From JBEVOS01 sp044226655 (GTDB lineage Bacteria > Pseudomonadota > Alphaproteobacteria > Caulobacterales > Aquidulcibacteraceae): a DNA stretch of 64,000 nucleotides. The notes beneath the pieces were generated by a model. The model did not search any database. It was not told where the DNA came from and saw only the letters and a program-made list of their open reading frames with translations. This document shows, piece by piece, positions 7,661 to 15,989 of the stretch (position 1 is the first letter of the stretch; every line of letters starts with the position of its first letter). The stretch is from contig JBGAGO010000007.1 of NCBI GenBank assembly GCA_044226655.1, positions 76,652-140,651 on the forward strand, in the 5' to 3' direction. Both the position numbers and the translations under genes were made by a program.

Positions 7661-9534
7661 CGGCGCCCGAACAGCTTCTCGATATCGGCGAGCTTCAACT
7701 CGACATAGGTTGGGCGGCCGTGATTGCACTGGCCGGAGAAGGGCGTGGCCTCCATCTGGCGCAGCAGTGCGTTCATTTCCTCGCCGGTGAGGCGCCGGCC
7801 CGCGCGCACCGAGCCGCGGCACGCCATCGAGGAGCATACTTCTTCCAGCCGTTCCTTGAGCGCGTTCGCCGAGCCAAGCTCCGCGAGATCGTCGGCAAGA
7901 TCCTTCAGCAGCCCGCGCGCATCGACATGGCCGAGCAGCGCCGGCGTTTCGCGCACCAGCACCGCGCCGGGTCCGAACGGCTCGATGACAAGCCCAAGCT
8001 CGGCGAATTCCGCCGCGCGCGCGATCAGCGCTTCCGCTTCGCTCGGATCGAGATCGACGACATCGGGAATGAGCAGCGCCTGGCGCTTCACGCCGCCATT
8101 GGCGAGCATCGTCTTCATGCGCTCATAGACCAGCCGCTCATGCGCGGCGTGCTGATCGACGATGACGATGCCGTCTTCCGTCTGCGCGACGATGTAGGTC
8201 TCGTGGATTTGTGCGCGCGCCGCGCCGAGCGGGAAGAATTCGCTATCAGCCTCTGCGCCGCTTTGCTCCCCCGTGTACGGGGGAGCTGTCGCGGCGAAGC
8301 CGTGACTGAGCGGGGAAGCATCGAGGTCTCCCCCTCCCCCGTAGACGGGGGAGGAAAGGGAGGCTTCGACGCGTCCGCTGGGCAGCACGAAATCGCTTGA
8401 GACGAGCGGGTTTTCGGCGGCCTGCCAGGCGCGCAGCTGCGGCTGCGGCGCGTAATGCGCGCGGGCATGGCTGAGCGCGAAATGCGCTGTCGTGGTCGAG
8501 GCGCGATGGCCCGCGCCCGCGAGCGCGTGTTGCAGCGCGCCGACGATCAGCCCCCGCACGCGCGCCGCATCGCGGAAGCGCACCTCGGTCTTGGCCGGAT
8601 GCACGTTCACATCGACCTCTTCCGGCGGCAGATCGAGGAACAGCGCCACGATCGGATGGCGGTCGCGCGCCAGCAGATCCTGATAGGCCGCGCGCACCGC
8701 GCCGACGATCAGCTTGTCCTTCACCGGCCGCGCATTGACGAACAGATGCTGATGTTCGCGCGTGCCGCGATGCAAAGTCGGCAGGCCGGCATAGCCGGTG
8801 AGGCGCACGCCCTCGCGCTGCTGATCGAGCTCCAGCGCGTTGGGCGCGAAATCGGCGCCGAGAATGGCCGCCAGCCGGCGCTTGCGGCCCTCGCGCGCGG
8901 CATCGCTTTCCGCCGCGAGCTTCAGCACTGCGCGGCCGTCATGCTCCAGCACGAAGGCGACATCCGGGCGCGCCATAGCGAGGCGCTTGACGACATCGTT
9001 GATCGCCATGAATTCCGCGCGCTCGGATTTCATGAATTTGAGCCGCGCGGGCGTGGCGAAGAAGAGATCGCGCGCTTCGATCACGGCGCCCGATGGGCTG
9101 AGCGCGCCCCAGGCTGCGGGCGCAGCCGGCGTCAGCGCGCCGCCTTCGACGGCGATGCGCCAGGCCTCACTCGCGCCGCGCGCGCGCGACACGATCGAAA
9201 GCCGCGCCACCGCGCCGATCGAGGGCAGCGCCTCGCCGCGAAAGCCCATCGTGGCGATGTTGAGCAGATCGACCTGGCCGCCCTCGCCCGCCTCCAGCTT
9301 GGAAGTGGCGTGGCGCTCGACCGCGAGGGCGAGTTCGTCGCGCGCGATGCCCTGGCCGTCATCCTCGACGCGAATGCCCGCGAGGCCGCCGCGCTCGACC
9401 GCGATGGCGATGCGCGCCGCGCCCGCATCGAGCGCGTTCTCCACAAGCTCCTTCACCGCAGCGGCGGGACGCTCGACGACCTCGCCCGCGGCGATGCGGT
9501 TCACGGCTTCGGGGGGCAGGCGGCGGATCGGCAT
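7657..9534 (-). CDS. mutL: DNA mismatch repair protein MutL
   Basis: 625 residues. N-terminal GHKL ATPase with KELVENALDAGA (about 28-39), DDGQGI and TMGFRGEALPSIG. C-terminal dimerisation/endonuclease domain with VDQHAAHERLVYE, ACRGSVRAG and CNHGRPTYVEL, so this is the nicking type of MutL. Residues about 394-423, in the linker between the two domains, are encoded by a palindromic repeat element (SSPVYGGGG ... PPYTGEQ) that keeps the frame. The linker tolerates insertions, so the protein is probably active. Its 3' end overlaps the TIR gene stop by 4 nt. Confidence 0.96.
   Translation of the reverse strand: MPIRRLPPEAVNRIAAGEVVERPAAAVKELVENALDAGAARIAIAVERGGLAGIRVEDDGQGIARDELALAVERHATSKLEAGEGGQVDLLNIATMGFRGEALPSIGAVARLSIVSRARGASEAWRIAVEGGALTPAAPAAWGALSPSGAVIEARDLFFATPARLKFMKSERAEFMAINDVVKRLAMARPDVAFVLEHDGRAVLKLAAESDAAREGRKRRLAAILGADFAPNALELDQQREGVRLTGYAGLPTLHRGTREHQHLFVNARPVKDKLIVGAVRAAYQDLLARDRHPIVALFLDLPPEEVDVNVHPAKTEVRFRDAARVRGLIVGALQHALAGAGHRASTTTAHFALSHARAHYAPQPQLRAWQAAENPLVSSDFVLPSGRVEASLSSPVYGGGGDLDASPLSHGFAATAPPYTGEQSGAEADSEFFPLGAARAQIHETYIVAQTEDGIVIVDQHAAHERLVYERMKTMLANGGVKRQALLIPDVVDLDPSEAEALIARAAEFAELGLVIEPFGPGAVLVRETPALLGHVDARGLLKDLADDLAELGSANALKERLEEVCSSMACRGSVRAGRRLTGEEMNALLRQMEATPFSGQCNHGRPTYVELKLADIEKLFGRR
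8266..8354. repeat. CTCCCCCGT-type palindromic repeat inside mutL
   Basis: Two hairpins, CTCCCCCGTGTACGGGGGAG at 8266-8285 and CTCCCCCTCCCCCGTAGACG with GGGGGAGG ending at 8354, flank a variable core containing GCGGCGAAGCCGTGACTGAG. The same type occurs at 20989, 22238 and 34438. Here it is translated in frame within mutL. Confidence 0.85.
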
Positions 9535-9657
9535 GCGAGTCGCCAGATTAGCAGGAAGCGCTGGCAGGATCGCCCCCGCTGTCTGGCCGAATCACCCCCT
9601 ACCAGCGGCGGCGGCGGCGGCGCATTTTTCGGGCCATAGGGCTTCGGAGAAAAACCA

Positions 9658-9936
9658 ATGCTGAAACGCTATGTCATCGAACGCGACATTCCCAAGGTCG
9701 GCGCGTTCACCCCGCCGCAATTGAAGGGCGCGGCCGAAACCTCCAACGCGGCTTTGTCCAAGCTCGCGCCGAAGGTCCAATGGGAGCATTCCTACGTCAC
9801 CGGCGACAAGACGTTCTGCGTCTATCTCGCCGAAGGCGAGGACGCGATCCGCGAACACGCCAAGCTGTCGGGCTTTCCCGCCAACAAGATCACGGAAGTG
9901 ACCGCGATCATCGATCCGACCACGGCCAATTGCTGA
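9658..9936 (+). CDS. DUF4242 domain protein
   Basis: 92-residue small protein with the DUF4242 pattern: an initial YVIERDIP, central WEHSYVTGDKTFCVYLAEGEDAIREHA and terminal ITEVTAIIDPTT. The family is a ferredoxin-like fold; one Streptomyces member binds nickel, but no function is established here. The ATG at 9658 follows a GGAGA ribosome binding site. It stands alone between the divergent mutL and a GlxA-type regulator. Confidence 0.82.
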   Translation: MLKRYVIERDIPKVGAFTPPQLKGAAETSNAALSKLAPKVQWEHSYVTGDKTFCVYLAEGEDAIREHAKLSGFPANKITEVTAIIDPTTANC

Positions 9937-10019
9937 TCCCGGCGAACGCCGATCCGGGCGGCGCATCGGTTTGCGTGCAAGCCGATGCGCCAAACGGCCG
10001 CTGGCGCTAGAGTGATGTG

Positions 10020-11051
10020 ATGGATGCCCAGGTCTTGGATGTGACCGTCGTCCTGCTGGACGACGGCTATTGCTCGACGGCGCTGACGCCGATCGAGGTG
10101 TTTCACTCGGCGGGCGCGCTTTGGGCGCAATTGCGCGGCGAGGCGCCGGAGCCGCGCTTTCGCGTGCGCTCGGCCTCGCTCGACGGCAAGCCGGTGCGCA
10201 GCCCCTATGCCGGGCTGATGCTCACGCCGGAATGCGCGCTTGGCGATGTGGCGAAGACCGATCTCGTGATCGTGCCGACCTCCGGCCTCGCGCTCGACGA
10301 AAAGCTCATTGAAAATTCCGCGCTGCTGCCCTGGCTGAAACGCCAATATGAGCAAGGCGCCTATCTCGCCGGCGTGTGCATGGGCGCGGCCTATCTCGCC
10401 GAACTCGGCCTGCTCGACGGCAAATGCGCCACCACGCATTGGGCGGTCGCCGACGATTTCAGGCGCCGCTATCCGAACGTGATCTGGCGGCCCGAATTCA
10501 TCGTCACGGAAGAAGCGCGCGTGCTGTGCTCGGGCGGGCTGTCGGCGGCGGCGGATGTCAGCCTCTATCTCGTGGAAAAGCTCTGCGGCCATGAGATCGC
10601 GCTGCAGACCGCCAAGGCGCTCCTGCTCAACATGCCGCGCACACATCAATCCGGCTACGCCGTACTGCCGCTCTCGCCGCCGCACGATGATGACCGCATC
10701 CGCGACGCCGAAGCACATCTGCAAGCGCATTTCAGCAAAGACCATTCGACCGAAGCGCTGGCCGATCGCGCCGGCATGAGCGAGCGCACCTTCATGCGGC
10801 GCTTCAAGGCCGCGACCGGACGGCTGCCGGGCGCCTATCTGCAAGCGGCGCGCGTCGAAGCCGCCAAGGCGATGCTGGAGCGCGCGGGCGCCTCGATCCA
10901 GAGCGTCTCAAGCGCGGTGGGCTATGACGATGTCGGCTTCTTCCGCACCGTGTTCAAACGCGCGACCGGCATGACGCCGGCCGATTACCGCACCCAATTC
11001 GCCGCCATGAACGTGCGCCAGCACACGCTGGAAGATCTGCGGCGGCGATAG
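10020..11051 (+). CDS. GlxA family transcriptional regulator (DJ-1/PfpI-like plus AraC HTH)
   Basis: 343 residues. The N-terminal half (about 1-200) is a DJ-1/PfpI-like amidase fold with the nucleophile-elbow Cys in YLAGVCMGAAYLAELGLLDG and a TTHW motif. The C-terminal half is an AraC-type double helix-turn-helix (DHSTEALADRAGMSERTFMRRFKAATG ... VGYDDVGFFRTVFKR). This architecture is typical of regulators that sense small nitrogenous or oxidised metabolites, but the ligand is unknown. A GTG at 10017 directly precedes the ATG at 10020. Confidence 0.9.
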   Translation: MDAQVLDVTVVLLDDGYCSTALTPIEVFHSAGALWAQLRGEAPEPRFRVRSASLDGKPVRSPYAGLMLTPECALGDVAKTDLVIVPTSGLALDEKLIENSALLPWLKRQYEQGAYLAGVCMGAAYLAELGLLDGKCATTHWAVADDFRRRYPNVIWRPEFIVTEEARVLCSGGLSAAADVSLYLVEKLCGHEIALQTAKALLLNMPRTHQSGYAVLPLSPPHDDDRIRDAEAHLQAHFSKDHSTEALADRAGMSERTFMRRFKAATGRLPGAYLQAARVEAAKAMLERAGASIQSVSSAVGYDDVGFFRTVFKRATGMTPADYRTQFAAMNVRQHTLEDLRRR

Positions 11052-11092
11052 GCGCGCTCGACTTTGGCGCCGCATCGGCGCAAGCCGCGCCC

Positions 11093-11866
11093 ATGAGTCC
11101 ATTGCCCGACAGCGCCCAGCGCGCCTCGCCTTCCTATCGCCTCGCCGCGCTCGATCAGGATTTCCTGCTGTCGGAAGATTTGCGCGGCGTGCGCTTCCTG
11201 CTGGAATACGAAAAGGCGGATCGCGCGCTGAAAGCCTGGGGCGTGCGCTCGACCATCGTGGTGTTCGGCAGCGCGCGGGTCGCGCCAGACGGGCCCAATC
11301 GCGAACCGCTTTGGTATGAAACCGCGCGCGCCTTCGCCAAGCTCGCCTCCGAACGTGGCGGCGCGCTGGTGAGCGATCACGGCCCGCGCGACAATGTCAT
11401 CGCCACAGGCGGCGGGCCGGGCGTCATGGAAGCGGCCTGCCGCGGCGCGGCCGAAGCTGGCGCGCCCAGCATCGGCTTCAACATCTCGCTCCCGCACGAA
11501 CAGGCGCCCAATGCCTATTCGACGCCGGAGCTGACCTTCCAATTCCATTATTTCGCGATGCGCAAAATGCATCTGGCGATGCGCGCCAATGCGCTCGTGG
11601 TGTTTCCCGGCGGCTTCGGCACGCTCGATGAGCTGTTCGAGATTCTGACGTTGCGGCAGACCAACAAGGCGCCGCTCATCCCCATCGTGCTGCACGACGA
11701 GGCCTATTGGCGCGAGATCATCAATTTCGACGCGCTGATCGCCCACGGCATGATCGAACGCGCCGATCTGGAGCTCTTCCATTTTGCGGAAACGGCGGAA
11801 GACATCTGGGCGCATCTGATGCGGGAAGGCCTCGGCGCCGCGCATTCCGGCGCGGCGGCGGGGTGA
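11093..11866 (+). CDS. LOG family protein (TIGR00730 type)
   Basis: 257 residues with the lysine-decarboxylase-like Rossmann fold: VVFGSARVAPDG, ATGGGPGVMEAACRGA and the key VFPGGFGTLDELFEILTLRQT (PGGxGTxxE). Related proteins release the free cytokinin base from cytokinin riboside monophosphate, or act as general nucleotide 5'-monophosphate nucleosidases. It has an N-terminal extension of about 45 residues typical of the longer bacterial subgroup. It follows the GlxA-type regulator by 41 bp on the same strand. Confidence 0.88.
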   Translation: MSPLPDSAQRASPSYRLAALDQDFLLSEDLRGVRFLLEYEKADRALKAWGVRSTIVVFGSARVAPDGPNREPLWYETARAFAKLASERGGALVSDHGPRDNVIATGGGPGVMEAACRGAAEAGAPSIGFNISLPHEQAPNAYSTPELTFQFHYFAMRKMHLAMRANALVVFPGGFGTLDELFEILTLRQTNKAPLIPIVLHDEAYWREIINFDALIAHGMIERADLELFHFAETAEDIWAHLMREGLGAAHSGAAAG

Positions 11867-11877
11867 GCGTGTTCTTT

Positions 11878-12014
11878 TCCTCCCCCTGCAAGGGGGAGGT
11901 GCGGCGCGCAGCGCCGTGGAGGGGGTGAGCCTGACACGCTGCGCGATGGGGTGAGCATCAAGCCGCGTTGCATGCGGCTCACCCCCTCCCAGCCTCCCCC
12001 TTTTAGGGGGAGGA
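11878..12014. repeat. Paired palindromic repeat (CCTCCCCCTGCAAGGGGGAGG type)
   Basis: Two outer hairpins (cctccccctgcaagggggagg at the left, cctcccccttttagggggagg at the right) with complementary inner flanks: the left GGAGGGGGTGAGCC can pair with the right GGCTCACCCCCTCC. The GCGGCGCGCAGCGCCG core is shared with the copy cut by the window end at 63961, and a related copy is at 53020. It fills the space between the convergent LOG and M16 genes. Confidence 0.88.
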
Positions 12015-12024
12015 GCACGAGGCG

Positions 12025-13362
12025 CTATTCCGTCCCCAAGCCTTCCGGCTGGCCGACCACGACGAAGGTGAATTTCGCGGGATCGTAGAGCCGGCGGATG
12101 ACGCGGTTGACGTCATCACGCGTCACCGCGCGCAACAGATCGTTGCGGCGGTTGATGTAATCGATCGGGCGGTCCGCGGTTTGATAATTGAACAGCGTCG
12201 TGGCGATGCCGACATCGGAATCCAGATAGAGCGCGAACGAGCCGGTGAGATAGCGGATGGCGTCATCGACCTCCGCTTGCGTCGCGCCATCGCGATAGAG
12301 CCGGCCAATCTCGGCGCGCACCACCTCGATCGCCTGCCCCACCTTGGCGTTTTCAGTTTGCGCCGCGCCGCGGATGAAGGCCGCGTGATCGCGCACGGAA
12401 TTGCTGGTGGAGATGCCGTAAACCAAGCCCCGCCGCTCGCGCACCTCATCCATCAGCCGCGAGGAGAACGAGCCGCCGCCGAGAATGTAGTTCGCGACGG
12501 CGAGCGGCAGCCAATCGGGATCGTCATCGTCGATGCCGGGCGCTGAGAAGAGGATCAGGCTCTGCGGCTGCGGCAAAGGCCGCACGATGGTGGGCGCCGC
12601 ATCGCGCATATGCGCGTCCGCGATGGCTGCGACTGGCGCATGCGAGGGCAGCGCGCCGAACAGTCGGTCGAGCATCGGCCCGAGCGTGGCCGCATCGATA
12701 TCGCCGACGACCGTGATGTAGATGTGGTCGCGCGTGAACAGCGCCGTGCGCTGGGCCTGCAGCGCGGCGCGGTCGATCGCGGCGACGTTCTCGACCGACA
12801 TGCGCCGCGCGTAGGGGTGATCGGGAATGAGCGCCTGATCGAGCGCGAGATTGGCGAGATAATTCGCGTTGGTCTCGCGCTGACGGATAGACACCAGCAA
12901 TTGGCTCTTGATGCGCGCCAGGGGCGCGGCGTCGAAGCGCGGCGACATCAGCACCGTGCGCGCCAGATCGAAGGCGGCGTCGCGATTGGCCGTGAGCGTC
13001 ACCAGGCCCATCGAGACGCCGTCCCAATTCGAATTGAAGCCCAATTGCATGTTGAGCTCTTCGAGGCGGACCTTGAACGCATCGGCATCGAGATCGCCCG
13101 AGCCTTCGGTAAGCATGTCCGTCATCACGCTGGTGACGCCGACCACACGCGGGTCTTCATTGGCCGAGCCGCCGCGCCAATAGGCGTTGAGCACGATCAT
13201 CGGCACCGTGCTGTCCGACACCAGCCAGGCATGAAAGCCGCCGGGCGAGACGACCTCTTGAACCGGCACGCCATGCGCAGCGGCCGCGCTCGTCGGCGCG
13301 GGCTGGGCGAACGCCGCCAGCGGCGCGCAGATCAGCGCGAGCGCGGCGAACAGCGCCTTCAT
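12025..13362 (-). CDS. M16 family peptidase, non-catalytic subunit
   Basis: 445 residues with a Sec signal peptide (ALALICAPLAAFAQP, cleavage near residue 20). It has the M16 fold but lacks the zinc-binding HxxEH: the corresponding helix reads VTSVMTDMLTEG. The YGISTSNSV and SRLMDEVRERRGLVYG segments of the substrate-chamber half are present. It overlaps the active partner gene by 4 nt (13359-13362), and the two should form an alpha/beta heterodimer like mitochondrial processing peptidase or paired bacterial M16 proteins. Predicted to be periplasmic. Confidence 0.9.
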   Translation of the reverse strand: MKALFAALALICAPLAAFAQPAPTSAAAAHGVPVQEVVSPGGFHAWLVSDSTVPMIVLNAYWRGGSANEDPRVVGVTSVMTDMLTEGSGDLDADAFKVRLEELNMQLGFNSNWDGVSMGLVTLTANRDAAFDLARTVLMSPRFDAAPLARIKSQLLVSIRQRETNANYLANLALDQALIPDHPYARRMSVENVAAIDRAALQAQRTALFTRDHIYITVVGDIDAATLGPMLDRLFGALPSHAPVAAIADAHMRDAAPTIVRPLPQPQSLILFSAPGIDDDDPDWLPLAVANYILGGGSFSSRLMDEVRERRGLVYGISTSNSVRDHAAFIRGAAQTENAKVGQAIEVVRAEIGRLYRDGATQAEVDDAIRYLTGSFALYLDSDVGIATTLFNYQTADRPIDYINRRNDLLRAVTRDDVNRVIRRLYDPAKFTFVVVGQPEGLGTE

Positions 13363-14708
13363 GGCGCAGCCGCCTGCGGCAGCAGGAGCGCGGTGACGGA
13401 GGCATTGAGATTGAGCGCCCGGCGCGCGGCGGCGAGCGCCTCTTCCGGCGTCACGGCCATGATGTCATCGGGCCAGGTCACGACATCGTCGATGCTTTCG
13501 CCGTGGACGAGCGAAGCGGCGAAGGTCTCGGCCAACGTCTCCTGGCTGTCGCGTGCATAGATGGCGGCGGCGGCAAGCTTGTTCTTGGCGCGCGTCACCT
13601 CTTCCGCCGTCGGCCCATCGCGCAGGAAGCGCGCGATCTCCGCGTCCATCGCGGCTTCGAGCCGATCGAGGCTCACGCCATCAACGGGCGAGGCCCAGAT
13701 GTTCACTGTGCCGCCGCCAAGACCCGAGAGATCGGCGCTGGCGCCCGAGCCCACCGCGATGCGCTGCTGCTCGACCAGCGCGCGATAGAGCCGGCTGGTT
13801 TCCGAGCCGCCGAGAATCTCCATCGCCACATCCAGTGCATGCGCCTCATGGCCCTCATCGGTCGCATAGGAGATCGTGCGATAGAGCCGCGTCACGGAAG
13901 GCTGACGCACTTTTTCGTCGCTGTGCGTGATGCGCTGCGGGCCGATATCGGGCGGATCGGCGGTCCACACGCGCGGCGGCAGATGCGGCGTGGGGCGGAT
14001 GCGACCGTAATAGCGCTCGGCCAGCGGGCGCAGTTCCGCCGCATCGATATCGCCCGCGACCACCAGGATCGCGTTGTTCGGCGCGTACCAGATGCGGTAG
14101 AAATCGAGCGCGTCCTGGCGCGACAGCGTGCGCATTTCGTGCAGATAACCGATCACCGGCACGCCATAGGGATGGTGCGGAAACAGCATGCCGCGCGCGC
14201 GTTCGTAGAGCACCGCGCCGGGATTGTTGTCGATGCGCTGGCGGCGCTCTTCGATGATCACGTCCCGCTCGGAAGCGATCATCTCCTCGCCGAGCTGCAG
14301 ATTGCGCATGCGGTCGGCTTCCATGCGCATCACCAGCTCGAGCCGGTCGCGCGCGATGCGCTCGTGATATTCGGTGTAATCCCAGGAGGTGGAGGCGTTA
14401 TCCTGGCCGCCATTGCGCGCGATGGTGCGCGAGAATTCCTCGGGCGCGATCTCGCGCGTGCCCTTGAACATTAGATGTTCGAGAAAATGCGCGATGCCGG
14501 AATGGCCGCGCGGTTCGTCCGCAGCGCCAACCCGGTACCAGATTTGATGCGTGACGACCGGCGCGCGCCGATCGGTGATGACGATGACTTGGAGCCCGTT
14601 GCTGAGCGTGAAGGTCTCGGGCCGCGCCATGGGTTCAGCCGCAGCCGACAGCGCAAAGCACCCGATCAGCGCGAGAAGCGCCGCCCATAATCTCGCGAAG
14701 CGGCGCAC
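13359..14708 (-). CDS. M16 family zinc peptidase, catalytic subunit
   Basis: 449 residues with a signal peptide (LWAALLALIGCFALSAAAEP). The zinc motif is HFLEH in SGIAHFLEHLMFKGT, with the distal Glu in the following helix (IIEERRQRIDNNPG region). The partner-facing GSETSRLYRALVEQQ motif is intact. Followed directly by the inactive partner with overlapping stop/start. The substrate is unknown; periplasmic turnover of peptides or protein fragments is likely. Confidence 0.92.
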   Translation of the reverse strand: MRRFARLWAALLALIGCFALSAAAEPMARPETFTLSNGLQVIVITDRRAPVVTHQIWYRVGAADEPRGHSGIAHFLEHLMFKGTREIAPEEFSRTIARNGGQDNASTSWDYTEYHERIARDRLELVMRMEADRMRNLQLGEEMIASERDVIIEERRQRIDNNPGAVLYERARGMLFPHHPYGVPVIGYLHEMRTLSRQDALDFYRIWYAPNNAILVVAGDIDAAELRPLAERYYGRIRPTPHLPPRVWTADPPDIGPQRITHSDEKVRQPSVTRLYRTISYATDEGHEAHALDVAMEILGGSETSRLYRALVEQQRIAVGSGASADLSGLGGGTVNIWASPVDGVSLDRLEAAMDAEIARFLRDGPTAEEVTRAKNKLAAAAIYARDSQETLAETFAASLVHGESIDDVVTWPDDIMAVTPEEALAAARRALNLNASVTALLLPQAAAP

Positions 14709-14717
14709 GAAGCGGGC

Positions 14718-15242
14718 TTACGAGCCGGGAAGCTTATCGTCGCCGCGCTCGCGCTGAATGACGACCGTGCCGCCGCCCGTGGCGCGCCGCACGGATTCGG
14801 CGTCGGCCTGGCGCTGCTCTTCGGTGCGCGGATCGCTCGCGCCCGGTTCGCCCTGCGCGATGACGGCGTTCGAGAAGCCCTCATTGCGGTGCACCACCGT
14901 CGAGCCTTCGAAATCGATCTGGTCGCGGATCGTGGGATCGACCGCCTCGGCGCCCGAACGGGCCACCAGCGCACGCTCCCCTTCCGAGGCGCCCTGGCCG
15001 ATATCCTGGCCGAACAGCGCGGCGCGGGCTTCGTCATCCGGCGCCAGCTCTTGCGGGCGCGGCTCACCCGGGCGCGGCGGACGCAGCGAATAATCCGGCG
15101 GCAGAACCAGCGGGGCGCGGGTCACGACCCGGAACTCGTCCGGCGTCACCTTCTGCATGCCCATGGCCCGGCTCATCGTGCCGCAGCTGGAGGCGGCGGC
15201 GGTCGCAGCCAGCATGGCCAGGACGGAAATGGTACGGTTCAT
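14718..15242 (-). CDS. DUF3035 lipoprotein (BamF-type)
   Basis: 174 residues from the ATG at 15242; the longer frame upstream lacks a signal sequence. Lipoprotein signal MNRTISVLAMLAATAAASSC, with the lipid-attached Cys at residue 20. It is followed by the DUF3035 hallmark PDEFRVVTRAPLVLPPDYSL and RPPRPGEPRPQE. From memory of Caulobacter BAM-complex work, this alphaproteobacterial family is BamF, an accessory outer-membrane assembly lipoprotein with a BamC-like motif; I am moderately sure of that link. It sits between lspA and the M16 pair on the same strand. Confidence 0.8.
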   Translation of the reverse strand: MNRTISVLAMLAATAAASSCGTMSRAMGMQKVTPDEFRVVTRAPLVLPPDYSLRPPRPGEPRPQELAPDDEARAALFGQDIGQGASEGERALVARSGAEAVDPTIRDQIDFEGSTVVHRNEGFSNAVIAQGEPGASDPRTEEQRQADAESVRRATGGGTVVIQRERGDDKLPGS

Positions 15243-15334
15243 CGTTCGCTCGCTCCCCAGCGCACTCGCGCGAAGCACGCCCGCGCGTTCTAGACCACGC
15301 CGACGCAGCCCGCCAAGCGCGCGCGGCAGGAGGC

Positions 15335-15880
15335 TCACGTCGGATCGGGGCCGTTGTGGGGCGAGGGCGCCGATTCTGCAGCGGCCGGCTGCTTCTTCTC
15401 CCCATGGAGGAGAAAATCAACCAACAGCAGCCCCGCCCCGACATTGATCGCCGCGTCCGCCAGGTTGAACACCCAGGGGAAAAAGAGGCCGCTGAAATCA
15501 AGGAAGTCCACAACGGCCCCGAAACGGACCCGGTCGATCACATTGCCGAGCGCGCCGCCCACGACCAGGCCCAGCGCGATCGCCGTAATCGGGCGCTGCG
15601 CGGTGCGCAGCCACCAGATGAAGAAGCCCGCGATCGCCGATTGCAGCGCCACCAAAGCCCAGCGCTCGGCCTCCGACCCGGCCGTCAAAAGCCCGAAGCT
15701 CACGCCCTCGTTCCACACCATGCGCAGGTCGAACACGGGCGAAATCTCGATGAAGCCGCACCCGGCCTGCAGCTGGCGGCAGCCCAGCGGGCTGAAATCC
15801 AGAATGTTGAGCACGGCCCATTTGGAAGCCTGGTCGGCGACGAAAAGTGCGGCGGCGATGATCAGGCCGAGGCGGAGCAT
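15335..15880 (-). CDS. lspA: Lipoprotein signal peptidase (signal peptidase II)
   Basis: 181-residue inner-membrane aspartyl protease that cleaves prolipoprotein signal peptides. Four membrane helices. The catalytic Asp are in GNVIDRVRFGAVVDF and FNLADAAI. The start at 15880 (MLRLGLIIAAALFVADQASK) is the family N-terminus; the longer frame upstream is not homologous. In many proteobacteria lspA directly follows ileS; here ileS is 4.3 kb away with three opposite-strand genes between. Confidence 0.94.
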   Translation of the reverse strand: MLRLGLIIAAALFVADQASKWAVLNILDFSPLGCRQLQAGCGFIEISPVFDLRMVWNEGVSFGLLTAGSEAERWALVALQSAIAGFFIWWLRTAQRPITAIALGLVVGGALGNVIDRVRFGAVVDFLDFSGLFFPWVFNLADAAINVGAGLLLVDFLLHGEKKQPAAAESAPSPHNGPDPT

Positions 15881-15989
15881 GCCCGCCTTATGGACGAAGC
15901 CGCCGCCCGCTCCAAGCGGACGCACCCGGCGCATGAATGGCCTTGCGCGCTTCTTGCTTCCACCGGAAGCACGGGCGAAGGCAGGGATC

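Noticed and set aside
11093..11866. LOG-family gene as the SIR2/SLOG partner of a Thoeris-like system with the TIR genes
   Set aside because: It is a clear TIGR00730-type nucleotide hydrolase with its own conserved motif, 3.4 kb away and separated from the TIR genes by mutL, a DUF4242 gene and a regulator.
15354..15989. Extended N-terminus for the glycosyltransferase
   Set aside because: The in-frame stretch upstream of 15990 is antisense to lspA, and the ATG at 15990 gives the exact family N-terminus.
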